Assembly: GCA_028023455.1 (NCBI GenBank)
Contig: JAQFVV010012395.1
Location: 7,879,998 to 7,943,997 of the forward strand
Direction: 5' to 3'
Length of the DNA stretch: 64,000 nucleotides
From: Epiperipatus broadwayi
Lineage: Eukaryota > Onychophora > Udeonychophora > Euonychophora > Peripatidae
Shown: piece after piece, positions 23,980 to 35,223 of the stretch
Position numbering within the stretch: the stretch's first letter is position 1
Layout of the letters: every line of letters starts with the position of its first letter
Program-made: the position numbers and the translations under genes
Notes under the pieces: generated by a model
Database searches by the model: none
What the model was told of the DNA's origin: nothing
Seen by the model: only the letters and a program-made list of their open reading frames with translations

Positions 23980-25678
23980 TAAAGTCAAAGTTATGAAATA
24001 AATGAGGTAAAATTAACGAATGCGGACTAAAAAAAAAATCAAATATATTATACTTCATTTAAGATTAAACTTCGACTTGATTAAAAAAATGTTCATATAT
24101 TAGATTAATTATTGGAAAAAAATAATTTTTAAAAAAAAAATTAACTTAATTAATTAACTATTTATTTAATAATGTGACTACCATAAATGCGAGTACAGCC
24201 TGCAGGAAATTCCAATTGAGTTCGCCCTCTTTCGGTTTATATAAGAAATAATCTATTAACGTTATTTTATCTGACTTGTTTCTGAGCTACTTATTGTCTG
24301 TAAGTACAGTTTAATACATAAGTAGTTTATTTCTTTTGCAACAATACGTATGAAAATAAAAGTTTAGATATGCATAAATTATACTGATTAATTTTATTTC
24401 TTCTTAATAAAACGGTCAAATATAAGTCATAAAGTTATTTTTTTATCAAAACGTTTAACGTGAAATAATAGCAAATATATGTACTCACTAATAAAGGTAA
24501 AAGCGATTAATTTAGTCTTAAGTAAAATGTATAATTGATTAATTTATTTTTTCTTAATGAAAAACTCATATACAGGTTTTACTATTGTTTTTTAAACGGA
24601 TATCGAGTTTCTGTATAATAAAATAAAGATTTTGTAACTTGCACTTTTGCAAATAACTCGATAAGTTTTATATGGCATAAATTAGCTTTTCCCTTAGATC
24701 CCCCCCCCCCCCCCAATTAATATTTTTTATTTTTTATAATCAATAATATAAAAAAATCCCCCCCCCCGGGTAGAAAAAAAAAAAGGCCCCCCCCCCGCGG
24801 GGTGTTAAAGTGCTTTTATAAAGGTGGGGACCCCCTGCCTTAGTGAAAGTAAAAGTTTTTGGGCTTATGCCATTTGTCAGAAAGTACGCCAAATCAAACA
24901 TTCAAGCAATCTGAAAATTCATCTACTTAGTACCAAATCATTCCTTAAGTAGCAATTGATTTGTGTCTATTTCTATTGGTTTTTTAAAAGGTGTTTCTTT
25001 AGGCCCACATTTCCATCGTTTCTCCTATTTTCATTATCATTTTCTTTTCTCAATGATTAAATTTCTCCCACTAAAATCTTATACTCCAAAAGTAAATGTT
25101 TAATAATCTTTCTTCCATGTCCTCATAACCCACATCTGCAATTCAAATCTTTATTGTTTTTTGATTCCTTTCTCCAGTATCTAAATCTTCCAAAGTTTCT
25201 GTTCTTGTACCAAATAACAATAAGCTCTTTCAAGCAGTATTCATTCTTTGATATTTATATATTTTTTGAGGGTTGTGTTCAAGCTACTGATGGGCTTCAC
25301 GTGTAGTAGTAGATTGTGGAAATTTCCTTCAGAATTGAAAATCAGCTGTAACAAACAAACAGTGCCTGACTTAGAGTACCTTCTGCTACCTTAGATGAGT
25401 ATATTGGTTCGTCAAAAGCTAGTTATTATTTCTTATGCAAACAGTCTTTTCTATTTCACTCTTCATTTAAATTAGTATAAGATTTGGTCAATATGAGCTT
25501 CTCATGCCATCAGTCATCTTCTTATACTAACTAATAATGGTATTGGGTGACAGTATTTCCATCCTTTAATTACATGCATAGCAATCCCCTCCCCCTTTTT
25601 TTAAGCTTGAGCCATCGCGAATTATGAAAGCAATGATGGAGGCAAGTTTAGTAAGCTAGCAGTACTTAGTTGTGATTG
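23980..25678. other. No gene seen; contains a suspicious poly-C/poly-A block
   Basis: Bases 24700-24830 hold four C runs of 5-16 bases and A runs, next to GCGGGGTG and GGGGACCCCC, out of keeping with the surroundings. This may be an assembly or gap-fill artefact. The remaining sequence is AT-rich with no ORF I can support. Confidence 0.4.
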
Positions 25679-26248
25679 TGTTATATCTTAACTTACCTTT
25701 AACTAATATACTAGACCAGATTCCATCTTATCTTGATCAGATTTAGCCTTCATTGCCACAAACCAATAGATATATGAATGGATAACATATGGCCAATGGC
25801 AGTAATTAGCCAATGAGTGATAATACTCACTAAATCTGATTGTTTTCATTATAGAAAGGGATGTGGCTATAAATAGTCCAGTTGGAGGTAAGAGGAAGTC
25901 AACAATTGTTAAAACTGAAAGGCAGTATACATGTACAACATACAGTTAAAGCAGTGAGGCAAGTTCACGTTACAACTGGAGACTGCTAGAATCTAGATCA
26001 GACATGAAACAAACTACCACCATACAGCTGGAAGTGTGATCATATCCACACACGAAGCAAGTAATCACAGAAAACTTGAATGATCACAACTTAATCATGA
26101 GGCAAATTTTCATGGTACAGCTGGAAGTGGTAGGTAAACTTATAAAAGCACCTGAAATCCCTTTTACATTTACTACTAAACACTATACCAAACCAATAGT
26201 ATCAGCCAAAGGTATACACTATATAGTAAAATAGAAATTCCTATAACA
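25679..26248 (+). mobile_element. Ty3/gypsy-family LTR (best-preserved copy, ~570 bp)
   Basis: It begins TGTTATA and ends TATAACA, the short inverted TG...CA ends of an LTR. It shares its start (TTAACTTACCTTTAACTAAT..CTAGACCAGATTCC) with the LTR at 27485 and with the inverted fragment at 29033. A TATA box lies at 25868-25876. It may be the 5' LTR of the element whose end is at 27485, with most of the internal region lost, or a solo LTR. I see no convincing primer-binding site after 26248 and the immediate 5-bp flanks do not match. Confidence 0.72.
25868..25876 (+). promoter_or_regulatory. TATA box (TATAAATAG) of the LTR promoter
   Basis: GGCTATAAATAG is conserved between this LTR and the copy at 21.96 kb, and is a good match to the pol II TATA consensus. 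It lies about 190 bp into the LTR, with transcription expected 25-30 bp downstream. Confidence 0.6.
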
Positions 26249-26325
26249 TTATAATACTAGTAAATATGAATTTGTTTAAGAAATGAATATTATAATTGTA
26301 TTTATATATAAATCATGCAGTAAAC

Positions 26326-26722
26326 CAGGGGTCCCCAACCCTATGCTGCGGGCACCATGGCGCCCACAGACCATTTTACGTGTGCCTACCGCTATCCGAA
26401 CACGATAAAAAATTATTTATCTGATACAAATAAATTTAATTTTTAAAATTTCTTTTAAATTATTGTATTATATTGTAATCAAATTGTAGGGCATACTATA
26501 CTTTTACAGCGTAAAAATATAAACGTTAATTATATATTAAAATTTTATTTTTGAAATAAATAATTTTTTGTACATTATGTGTATTATTAACAATATCCAA
26601 CTATAAATTTACATTGAAAAAATAAACGGTGCCCGCCATCTGGTTGAAAAAATAAATGGTGCCCGCCACCTGGCCGGTATTTTAGAATGTGCTCTTAAGT
26701 GCAAAAAGGTTGGGGACCCCTG
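26326..26722. mobile_element. Non-autonomous hAT element (MITE) with perfect 8-bp target duplication
   Basis: TIRs CAGGGGTCCCCAACC at 26326 and GGTTGGGGACCCCTG ending at 26722 are perfect inverted repeats, flanked by identical CAGTAAAC at 26318-26325 and 26723-26730. The 397-bp interior has two GGTGCCCGCCA(T/C)CTGG repeats (about 26628-26675) and a related GCGGGCACCATGGCGCCC near the left end, and no ORF. The sharp ends and intact duplication indicate a relatively recent insertion, here into gypsy-related sequence. Confidence 0.95.
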
Positions 26723-26730
26723 CAGTAAAC

Positions 26731-27484
26731 ATAACAGTGACTTAGTTGACAAAATCACAATTTTTGGTTTTTTTCCCCCCACGGTTGGAGAAAAATTTAA
26801 TATGACAAGGTCTTGCCCCCATGGGTTGTTAGATCTTTTGTCATTAATCTCAAAAAATTGATAGCTAACATTATTAGCATGTCAATAAAAATTTTAAAAA
26901 TCGAAGGCAAATGGTTACTCATTAATTATTAAAGAATGGAATAGGAAAACAAAAGATTTTATATATCACATGTAAAATGTAATGCAAGAGGAAGCTGAAA
27001 TAGTACATCAGACTAGATGAATTAGAACATTTAAACCAAAAGGTAAATGCACCAAAACAATTGGAGAAAAGATAGAAAATGAACCAAAGTAAAGGACCAT
27101 TCAAAAGATAAAACGTCATCAAAGTAAAAGTGTAAAAATCATAGGTGCTCATGTCATATGTTTAAAGGAATCACTAAATGGGTTCCAGCTATTGTGATCA
27201 AAGTTAAAGGATCATAAACAGCAGACTATCACAGACACAGAATCCAGCTAAGTTTGAATTATATATCACGAGCCGTCAGTGAAGAGTCACCAGCCAATAG
27301 TGATGAGTCACCAGCCTGTTGTGATGAGCCTACAAATTTAAAAGTTTCCAGATTTACAAATGAAGACATTGGACCTGTTGATAAAATCATAGAATCTGAT
27401 CAAGCCAGAAAGCAAACAAAGTTATCTACCAAAGCATCTGAATGACTATATTCTACATACCTGATTTTAGCTAGGGGAAGGGAA
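26731..27484 (+). pseudogene. Ty3/gypsy internal remnant ending with the integrase C-terminus
   Basis: Around 27177-27250 the frame reads KWVPAIVIKVKGS-x-TADYHRHRIQLS, matching the gypsy integrase C-terminal pattern KWxPGxVxKxxGxxxYxVxxxxGxxxRRHxxQL. An open frame follows (27254-27445, ...ESPACCDEP...KASE-stop) at the place where gypsy Pol ends. A polypurine tract and an LTR come next, which fixes the identity. Gag, protease, RT and the integrase core are absent or unrecognisable. Confidence 0.65.
27473..27484 (+). promoter_or_regulatory. Polypurine tract of the gypsy element
   Basis: AGGGGAAGGGAA lies immediately before the TG that opens the LTR at 27485, the normal position of the plus-strand DNA primer. 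Confidence 0.75.
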
Positions 27485-27890
27485 TGTTACACCTCTTCTT
27501 ACTTTTAACTAATGGACTAGTCTAGATTATATCTTTAACATTCATCACCACAGACCAATAGATATAAATGAATAGATAACTTATAGCAATAGCATTAAGA
27601 GGTCATTGGGTGATGATGCTTAATGAATCTGATTGTTTTTTTTTTTTTATGGAAAGGTATCTGGCTAAAAATAGTCAATCCAGCTAAATCTCAGAATACA
27701 ACACCAATATATGGTTAAAGGAGTGAGGCAAGTTCATGTTAGAACTGGAAGCTGCCAGAACTTAGATTAGACACAAGGCATTGCTGTCACAGGGTCATAT
27801 CTATTTATGAGGCAAGCTATCATAGAATAGCCAGAAAGTAAACTTTACAAGGGAACCTGAAATCACTTGTACATTTAATTGCATGACAAT
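27485..27890 (+). mobile_element. Ty3/gypsy 3' LTR (shortened)
   Basis: It starts TGTTACACC after the polypurine tract and shares TTTAACTAATGGACTAGTC, the CCAATAGATAT block, GGCTAAAAATAGTC (degraded TATA box), GTGAGGCAAGTTCA and CCTGAAATC with the 25.7-kb LTR. Compared with that copy it lacks about 150 bp in its second half, and its right end is not clear. Confidence 0.7.
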
Positions 27891-28059
27891 TAATAATATC
27901 ACAATCTTATTTAATCCAGTAATGGCACTTTCTTATGCAATGGCAGTGTTATTTTGAACAGATGGAGTATTTTGATCATTATTTTAATATGATGAATTTA
28001 ATGATATAAGTTTCAAAATATGTTAGTAATATATTAGCATCAAAAATACTGGAATTTTT

Positions 28060-28334
28060 TAGGAATGTAAGTTGTGATGCCTGATGTTAAGGATGCTTCT
28101 GCTATAATATTATTATCCACTATGATAAAGATACTTTTAAGGATTTTGTTAAATAGATTGCCTCCAGTCATAAATGATTACCAGACACTCGTGATTTTAG
28201 AGAATGAATGTTTTTGTCAATGGGCAAATGTAAGAAAAGTGTCGGGAACAAAGAAGTTATACATTGTTTTTATTGATTTTGCTAAGGTAATAAGGCAAGT
28301 CAATCACAAATGTTTGAAATTTTTTGGTTGCTGA
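28060..28334 (+). pseudogene. LINE reverse transcriptase fragment (fingers/palm)
   Basis: The frame gives DASAIILLSTMIKILLRILL, then NRL, and later KLYIVFIDFAKVIRQVNH. These correspond to the RT blocks xYRGISLLSxxxKxxxRILxxRL and xxxxFIDxxKAFDxVNR. The catalytic YxDD region is missing. This is a different LINE family from the RTE element and the SGNH-type LINE. It is decayed (the conserved AFD is VIR). Confidence 0.65.
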
Positions 28335-28863
28335 CCAATGAGAAGTGTTATTATTTCAGGTGGAAAATCTGAAACTCTTGAAATGAGGACTTATTTAACA
28401 TAAAGCTGTGTAAAATCTAAACATATAATATTTTTTTGATGTTCTCTTTTTTTTTCACACAAGTGTATTACTAAATATAAAAGCTGATTGTGAAAGTAAT
28501 GCAAAGCCATTTAATCACCATTGGATATAAATATATATGATAACTTTTGAAGAAAATATATTATTAACCACAACTACTTTCTCCAAATATTTCTGTCACT
28601 TGTTTCATTTTTCAAAAGTATATAATTATTTCTTTAAAGTTATCCATCCATTTCCACTCTCATCTTCTCAATGTCCATTTTCCCAGAATATACTTCATAA
28701 TTTCTATATCTACAAAACATCACTTGATTTTTTTTTCAGTTATACTTAAAATATACTAAAGAAGCAGTTTTCATTATTCTATTCTAGAACCATCTACTAA
28801 AAGTTGTTCTCTGACCTTACTTTCAAAAAGACTGACTATTTATTGCCAGATGCCCTTCCTCGA

Positions 28864-29033
28864 CGGAAGCATTCAGATTCAGTGAGCATCATTGCCTATT
28901 GGCTAGTTCTAGTCATTGGTTATGTGTTATCTCTTTATATATGCATTGGTTAGTGACAATAAATCCTCAGTCCAATCTAGATAAGAAGGAATCTGGACTA
29001 GTCCATTATTTGAAGGTAAGGTGAGATTTAACA
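28864..29033 (-). mobile_element. Truncated gypsy LTR in inverted orientation
   Basis: On the minus strand it starts at 29033 with TGTTAAATCTCACCTTACCT and continues through AATGGACTAGTCCAGATTCC, the same start as the LTRs at 25679 and 27485. It breaks off near 28864. Confidence 0.7.
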
Positions 29034-29449
29034 ATAAGTTTGAATTATCAATAGGAATTAGATGGTAGTTCTATACATTTATATACCAGACTACTTTCTG
29101 TTTTAAGATGTCTATCAATGAGAAGCTAATGATATACACATGAAGATTTCTTTTACTTCTTTATTATCAAACTAATAGTTTAAGATTTAAAAATCTCCTA
29201 AGGTTTTGAACCAAAGACAAATTTCTTATTTAATTATATAAGTCTGATCAGTAACTGTATTTTTAATGGCTTGTCTTTTATGGCATAATACCATCCTACC
29301 AAAAGAGTGAAGAAAAGATGTCACTAAAATATTTAATTAAATATCTAGAAATGAAAAGTAACTGCATGATGTGAGGTGCTTTTGATGCACGGGTCTTCTC
29401 TGATGAAGGCCGTAAAAGCTAATCTGGGAATATAAATATATGTCAATAA

Positions 29450-29670
29450 TCTTTGGTATCCATAGATTTCTCAAGCCTACAATAAATGGCCATGAAGAAG
29501 AATAAAAAGAACTGCTAAAAAGCATAAATTCCTATACTTCTAAGTCATTGCAAAACCAAGTCTTTGGTATCCATAGATTTCTCAAGCCTACAATAAATGG
29601 CCATGAAGAAGAATAAAAAGAACTGCTAAAAAGCATAAATTCCTATACTTCTAAGTCATTCCAAAACCAA
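29450..29670 (+). repeat. Tandem duplication, 111-bp unit, two nearly identical copies
   Basis: TCTTTGGTATCCATAGATTT starts at 29450 and again at 29561. The two copies differ at about one base over 110 (ATTGCAAAAC versus ATTCCAAAAC). The near-identity implies a very recent duplication or an assembly duplicate. Confidence 0.9.
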
Positions 29671-31080
29671 TTTAAGTAATTATCCATTTTATTAATAATG
29701 GCTAGCTAAATATTACCTTGAGAATAAAGACAAATTAAATATGGGTTAGTCAAATAGCAATGATGCTGCCTTCTTCATTAATGAGAAAAGTGTTATACTC
29801 TTAATAGGTGCTAAGTCCATCCTCGTTTATTTAATTTGATTTTATGTCTATTCCAGTTTCTTCTTTAGATTCTTTAATAAATAGTCTTTTTCATTTAATT
29901 CTTTTCAACAAATTTATGATTTTGTCTTTTTAACTTATCTTTCACATCCTTTTTAAATACACATGTCTAGAGTTTTAGCTGTTTTATTTTAGTTGCTCAA
30001 ATTTCAGTTGCATTTAAAACAACACAAAAATTCTTTATGAAATTCTTTTGTTGATCTAATTTCAAAGAACTATATAATTTGAGTACAAGTGTGTTTAGCT
30101 ATTGTTTTTCATTCAATAATCATTACTTTGATTATTATTTAAGTAATTGCCCAAAATATTTAAAAGAATAATTTATTCTATAACTTTCTATCAATCTAAA
30201 TTCTTAAATTTTTAAATTCTCTGTCTATTTTCTTAGTTTTATTTACATTTATCCTTAAACTTTTTATCAAATTTTATCTGTTCCATTAGAATTTTGGATG
30301 ATGTTATATTAACAATTCATAGAAACACAGATAGATTAATGTCATTGAAATAAATTACTTTAATGCAACATAATGAGATAGTCTTTTTAATGTTACATTT
30401 TTATCATTATAAAGAAATATAATGAAAATCAGAATTAAATTTAAGGTTGATATTATGATAGAACCATACATTACTTATGTTTTATATAAGATATCCAGAT
30501 TATATTTCTGATCACCATTACATCTAATAATCTCTGGATAATTATACTCAACCCTCTCATCCACAAGTATTTTTTGATACTGGAATTGAACTAATCTTTT
30601 CCATTAATTTTGAGCATCTCTTTCAATTCTGAATGAATGTCTGAATATATTACTTTCAAGCAACACCATCGCAACTTCATACCATTAACATCTCAGCTCT
30701 TCCCCATCTCAGAACACAATTTTTCAGGTTATAATGTGTTCATATAGACATTTAGAATGAGACTAATGAGCTAAAAACAGTACAAACATTCAAATGCTTT
30801 ATATAATAAAACCAATTTATTTCCTTTAAATATTAAACCTAGATATTGCTATGATTCTTGAATTACCATGGCTTCTTTAATAACTTAGTAAGAGTACTAT
30901 TAATGAAAGTATATACATTGCATTCTAACCTATACTCTGCTTGTTTTGGATCCAGTTAAGATAATATTCTTAGAAACTATTAACTTGCTTAAATTTTATC
31001 AATATTCTTTTACTTCATCAGTAGTCTTGATATTAAACCACTAAACATCATATGATCACCATTTCCTATGTTTGCTTAAG
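29671..31080. other. No clear gene; possible LINE relic on the minus strand
   Basis: Around 30240-30265 (minus) the frame reads SLRINVNKTK, similar to the RT block LKINVxKTKVM, but the surroundings are too decayed to support a call. Otherwise AT-rich. Confidence 0.3.
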
Positions 31081-31100
31081 CTGTTAAAACAGGATGCGAT

Positions 31101-31838
31101 GTGATGTATTTTGGCTTCTCCTTAAATGAAGTCAAGAATATCTCAGCAATTATGCCCAGATAAACCTGTTAGCCACTTTCTTTTACATTCCCCACTCTAA
31201 ATTTACCCATAATCTGCTCTATCCCATTTCCACAACATAATTTTTGTCAACTCTATAACCTTTATATCTAAATCCCCCTTATCTTTTCCCAAACCCAGCA
31301 TAAAAACCAATAATTCACTTTCTGTATAATCACTCTTTTCATATTTATTTTTCCACAACTTCATTATATGTACCCTTTCTGTTTTCAAACATTTACATTC
31401 AATTAACAAATACCTAATATTTTCAATTCCTTCCTTACATAATTTACAAAATAAATCACCCATATTTTTCCATTTACATGTATATTCTTTTGTAGCTAAA
31501 GATCCCGTTCGAGCCTTAAACAATAAACTACTTTCCTTACTATTATCATATATTAACTCACACCTAATATTCTGTTTATTTCTATATATATTTAAACTCT
31601 TTTTACTCTCCATACTATTTCTCCATCTCTCTAACTCCCTAGTCTTTATTAATAAATTTATTCTTTTATCTCATTCCTTACTACTATAACACTCAATAAT
31701 CCTCTTAACACAATCATCCTATCTTTTGTACAAATATACTGATATAAATTCTTTATCCAAATCTTTTGCATATCGCATTACCTTTCTCAACCATCTTGTT
31801 ACCTGCCCTTTACTCATAACCCAATTAAATACTATTTT
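31101..31838 (-). mobile_element. 5'-truncated copy of the SGNH-type LINE, embedded in the hammerhead repeat
   Basis: Homologous to about 57805-58500 of the LINE at 54.25-58.57 kb. The shared minus-strand blocks are TAGTATTTAATTGGGTTA, AAAGGGCAGG and GTGGCTAACAGGTTT. On its 5' side it joins hammerhead-repeat sequence at 31838/31839 (unit reading ...GAGTGGCACT). On its 3' side it joins CCTGTTTTAACAGC, another part of the same unit, at about 31100. Relative to an unbroken unit only about 18 bp are missing between the two flanks. Confidence 0.85.
31203..31613 (-). pseudogene. LINE C-terminal domain (zinc-knuckle-like) fragment
   Basis: The frame of 136 codons (ATG at 31613 to stop at 31203) matches the 3'-most ORF of the LINE copy at 58.0 kb: LNIYRNKQNI, ELIYDNSKESSLLFKARTGS, FCKLCKEGIENIRYLLIECK. 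The C-x2-C ... C cluster is the putative nucleic-acid-binding motif found at the C-terminus of many LINE proteins. It stays open where the 58-kb copy is frame-shifted. The upstream frame is broken and truncated at 31838. Confidence 0.75.
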
Positions 31839-32960
31839 AGTGCCACTCAGTGCAAGCCAGAGTAATCAATGGATGCAAGGTTTGTGCATAAAATCCCTAT
31901 CTAGTGCCTTCTCATCCAATATCCCCAGACTAGTTTCTAGCTTGTGGCTTTTATGAATAAGGAGCCTTGTATCTGAGAGCACTGCATCTTCATCTTAGGA
32001 TCTAGTGTAACTCTCCAGAAGCTACCTTTTATCTCTACTTAACCACAAAATTTTTGAAAACATAATACTTTCAATACAAGCTTATTAGCTTATATAGTTA
32101 TATAGGGTTGAACTCAGTTCAGTACCCATACATTTTGGTGTCTTTGGTTCTTTAATAACCATAGCCACCACTATCTTATTAGGCAGGATTGGCATTAAGC
32201 CACTAAACATCACATGATCACCGTTTCTTAGACTTGCTCAAGCTGTTAAAACAGGCAAACATTCTCCATATAGGAGTGCCACTCAGTGCAAGCCAGTGCA
32301 TACAATAGATGCAAGAAGGTTTGTGCCTAAAATCCCTGTCTTGTGCTTACTCATCCAATATCCCCAGACTGGTTTCCAAGACTCCTTACTGATGAAAGCC
32401 ACAAGCTTTGAGTAGGTGCTAGATAGGGATTTTATGCACAAACCTTCTTGCATTCGTTGATTACACTGGCTTGCCTTGAGTGGCACTATGGACGGAGAAA
32501 TTTTGCTTGTTTTAACAGCTTGAGCTAGCATAAGAAATGGTGATCATGTGATGTTTAATGGTTTAATACCAATCCTGCCTTATAGGATAGTTGTGTCTAT
32601 GGTTATTAAAAAAACGAGACATATGGTTATTACAAATCCAAAGACACCAAAATGTATGGGTATTGAACTGAGAGTTCAAACCTATACGATTATATAAGCT
32701 AATGAGTTTGGTCTGAAAATATTATGTTATCAATTGTAGTTAAGTAGTGATAAAAGATGGCTGCCTGAGAATTGCATTAGATCCTAAGATCTAGGTACAG
32801 TGCTCTTAGATCCAAAGCTCCTCACTGATGAAAACCACAAGCTAGAAACTAGTCAGAGAATATTGGATAAATAGGCACTAGATAGGGATTTTGTGCACAA
32901 ATTTTCTTGGATCCATTGATATCCATTGATTACTCAGGATTACACTAAGTGGCACTACTA
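31839..32960. repeat. Hammerhead-repeat array: two minus-strand units then plus-strand units
   Basis: Minus-strand copies of the 455-bp unit run from 31839 to about 32270 and on to 32380, with ribozyme regions at 31920-31965 and 32360-32380. At about 32380 the orientation flips (...GGTTTCCAAG|ACTCCTTACTGATG), and a plus-strand copy runs to 32960 with its CTGATGA at 32389 and a second at 32825-32831. The same-strand spacing is about 436-441 bp. The ribozyme cores are decayed: helix I is lost at 32855, and the copy at 32389 runs into the downstream segment. The open frame at 32283-32531 (minus) is incidental. Confidence 0.85.
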
Positions 32961-34620
32961 TATTCAGAGTTTTGCCTGTAGTCTTAATAATTGTGAGCAA
33001 TGAGAAAACACTTCCATTATAGACAAATAAAAACTGTTTCAACAAGTATTATTTCATAATTGGGCAGAAAATGTAGTTTAGCTTATAACTGGTATACTTC
33101 TAGTAGTCTTAGTGAATAGCTTTGATAGTAGCTGTTATATATAAATTTGACTTTGTATTTAAATTAATACTGAAAAATACTTTTAACAACCATATATTTT
33201 GTAAGACAATTGTCACTGAATGATTGAAGCCAAGAATAATTGCCATAACTCAGAATTTTTTCACTTATTGACAGTAGTATTTTTTTTTTTTAGCTGCACA
33301 ATACTTTTACATGCACTTTGACTCTCAGCCAATATCTTTTTGTTCTTCATGCCAAATTCATAATTAGCATGTTTCCACCACTGTCAGCTCATTTCTGTTT
33401 TTTTTTTTTTTTTTGATTTTTTGTTTTTGCTTTAATTTAATCTGATACTTACAATTAATAAGCAGCTTTTCAATCAACATCTGATTGCTGGATTTAATTT
33501 TAATTAAATTATCAAATAGATTTACAAAAAAAAAAATCCAACTTTTTATAAGTACTAACATTTACCCCTGACTTTTGATATTTAATTTTAACTATTTATA
33601 TTTATTGCTTACATATCCTTATTCTTTCTCTTTTTTGTCATTACAAGAAGGTATAAGTTATTTATTTAGTACTCCCTCCTAAACTAATGTTTTAAAAATC
33701 AGAGAATACTGGGTTTTGCATTTATTTTTTACAACTTTTTAAAATATATAAGCATATAACTTTTAAAATAAGTGTTGTTTCCAATTTGACTTTAAAGTAA
33801 ATTAACTTACAAGATTAATTCTTTTTTTTAAAAAAAAAAAAATTACATACTTAAGGTTAAACTAAAATATAAATGATCAATCAAGAGAATTTTATCTGCT
33901 TTTATTTTGTTACTTTATTTCATCTACTTCATTATTGGATTTGAGATAACTTGGAATTTAGAACTTTATCATGCTTCACTAAGTTTACATAATTATAATA
34001 TTCCATGTCCTGCAATATTTCTTGTACTGATGTCAACTCCCTTTTTACCGAAACAACATTCAATTAGCATTTCATCTAATATATGGAATGCTTCTATTTA
34101 TTATTCCCAATTTTATTAAAACAACTTATTCATCAAGACATCACTGATTTAGGAACATATCTTAATATGTGAAATGCTCCTACTCCTGTTAACTTCATGA
34201 CAGTGCTCATGTGACAACTGAGAAAATAAGTGAAAGCTCTTTCTTGTGATAAATTTATCAAGACAACATTTATTTAGCAATTCTTAAAAATGTGGAATAA
34301 TTTTGTTGATGTTAACTCTTTTAAATACATATTATTAAACAGGAGTGAACAAACATCTATATTAATTTTTTTTAATAAGAGTACCATTTTATTTTACTAA
34401 TAATTCAATTTTATCAAATCTTTTTCTCTCTTAGACTTTAGAAATGCAACTGCAATCTCATCAATTCCTTTGGTTTCATCCAACTTCTCATTTATTGCAT
34501 TCATTATTTTTTTCTTCATTATTGCAATATTTATTTAGTTCTTATCTACCTATATTTTTTATGTAATTTAAAGTTGGTTATTTCTGTCATACAAATCATT
34601 TATTGTTTTCCTGAATGATG
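32961..34620. other. No gene seen
   Basis: AT-rich with long homopolymers (T run about 33400-33415, A run about 33830-33842). The frames at 33364-33561 and 33907-34119 are low-complexity and unconvincing. Confidence 0.4.
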
Positions 34621-34627
34621 ATGATAT

Positions 34628-34730
34628 TTTAGTTATATTTATATATTAGATTATTTCCATCATCTAATATAAGTATTGCATGTCTTTAGAAAAAATTAAC
34701 TAATTAAATATTCCTAATCCTTTATATCTA
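34628..34730 (-). mobile_element. SINE tail fragment (family of 16.1-17.1 kb)
   Basis: Contains ATTATTTCCATCATCTAATA and TGTCTTTAGAAAAAATTAAC, the inverted tail of the SINE family. No promoter boxes remain. A smaller fragment (CCTGAAGGTTGTATATTGGA, then CTATTTTTCTAAAAACATTC) lies at about 35888-35935, and a third trace (GATAATGGAAATAGTTC) at about 36293. Confidence 0.6.
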
Positions 34731-35223
34731 AGTCTGAGCTTTTCTTTATGCTAGATGATCTCTATCATACAAATCACTTATATCTGTTTCTTATCACTTT
34801 GTGATTTACTAACTAATTATCTTTTTTCTTCAGTAGTTTTTTTTCTTACAACTTCTCTCTCTATTTTTTTCTAATCACTCTTGATTACTTTGTCAGTTTC
34901 ATTCCATTCTTGTTATATATACTTTTACTTACATCAGTATTTTTATATATATTATTTTATTGATCTTATTTCTAATTCATGTTTTTTGCTGTATTAGATT
35001 TTTCAAAACATTTGGTAATACTGTTTTTTTAATTCCTCTCATCTTTACTTTAGTTTTAAGATTACATTCTCTTGCCTTGGTTGAAATTCATTTGGTTAAG
35101 TCAGACATAATATGGTGTATAATTTCAAGTACAATACAAGTATTAAGTCATAGAATAGCGACTTTGATTGGAAAGAAATGGTTAATTTTAAATTTATTTA
35201 AATTTCACAATTCATAAATAGTT

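Noticed and set aside
29395-29430. CTGATGAAGGC resembling a hammerhead core
   Set aside because: There is no GAAA/CTAGTC partner at the right spacing and no helix I. It is not clearly part of the repeat family.
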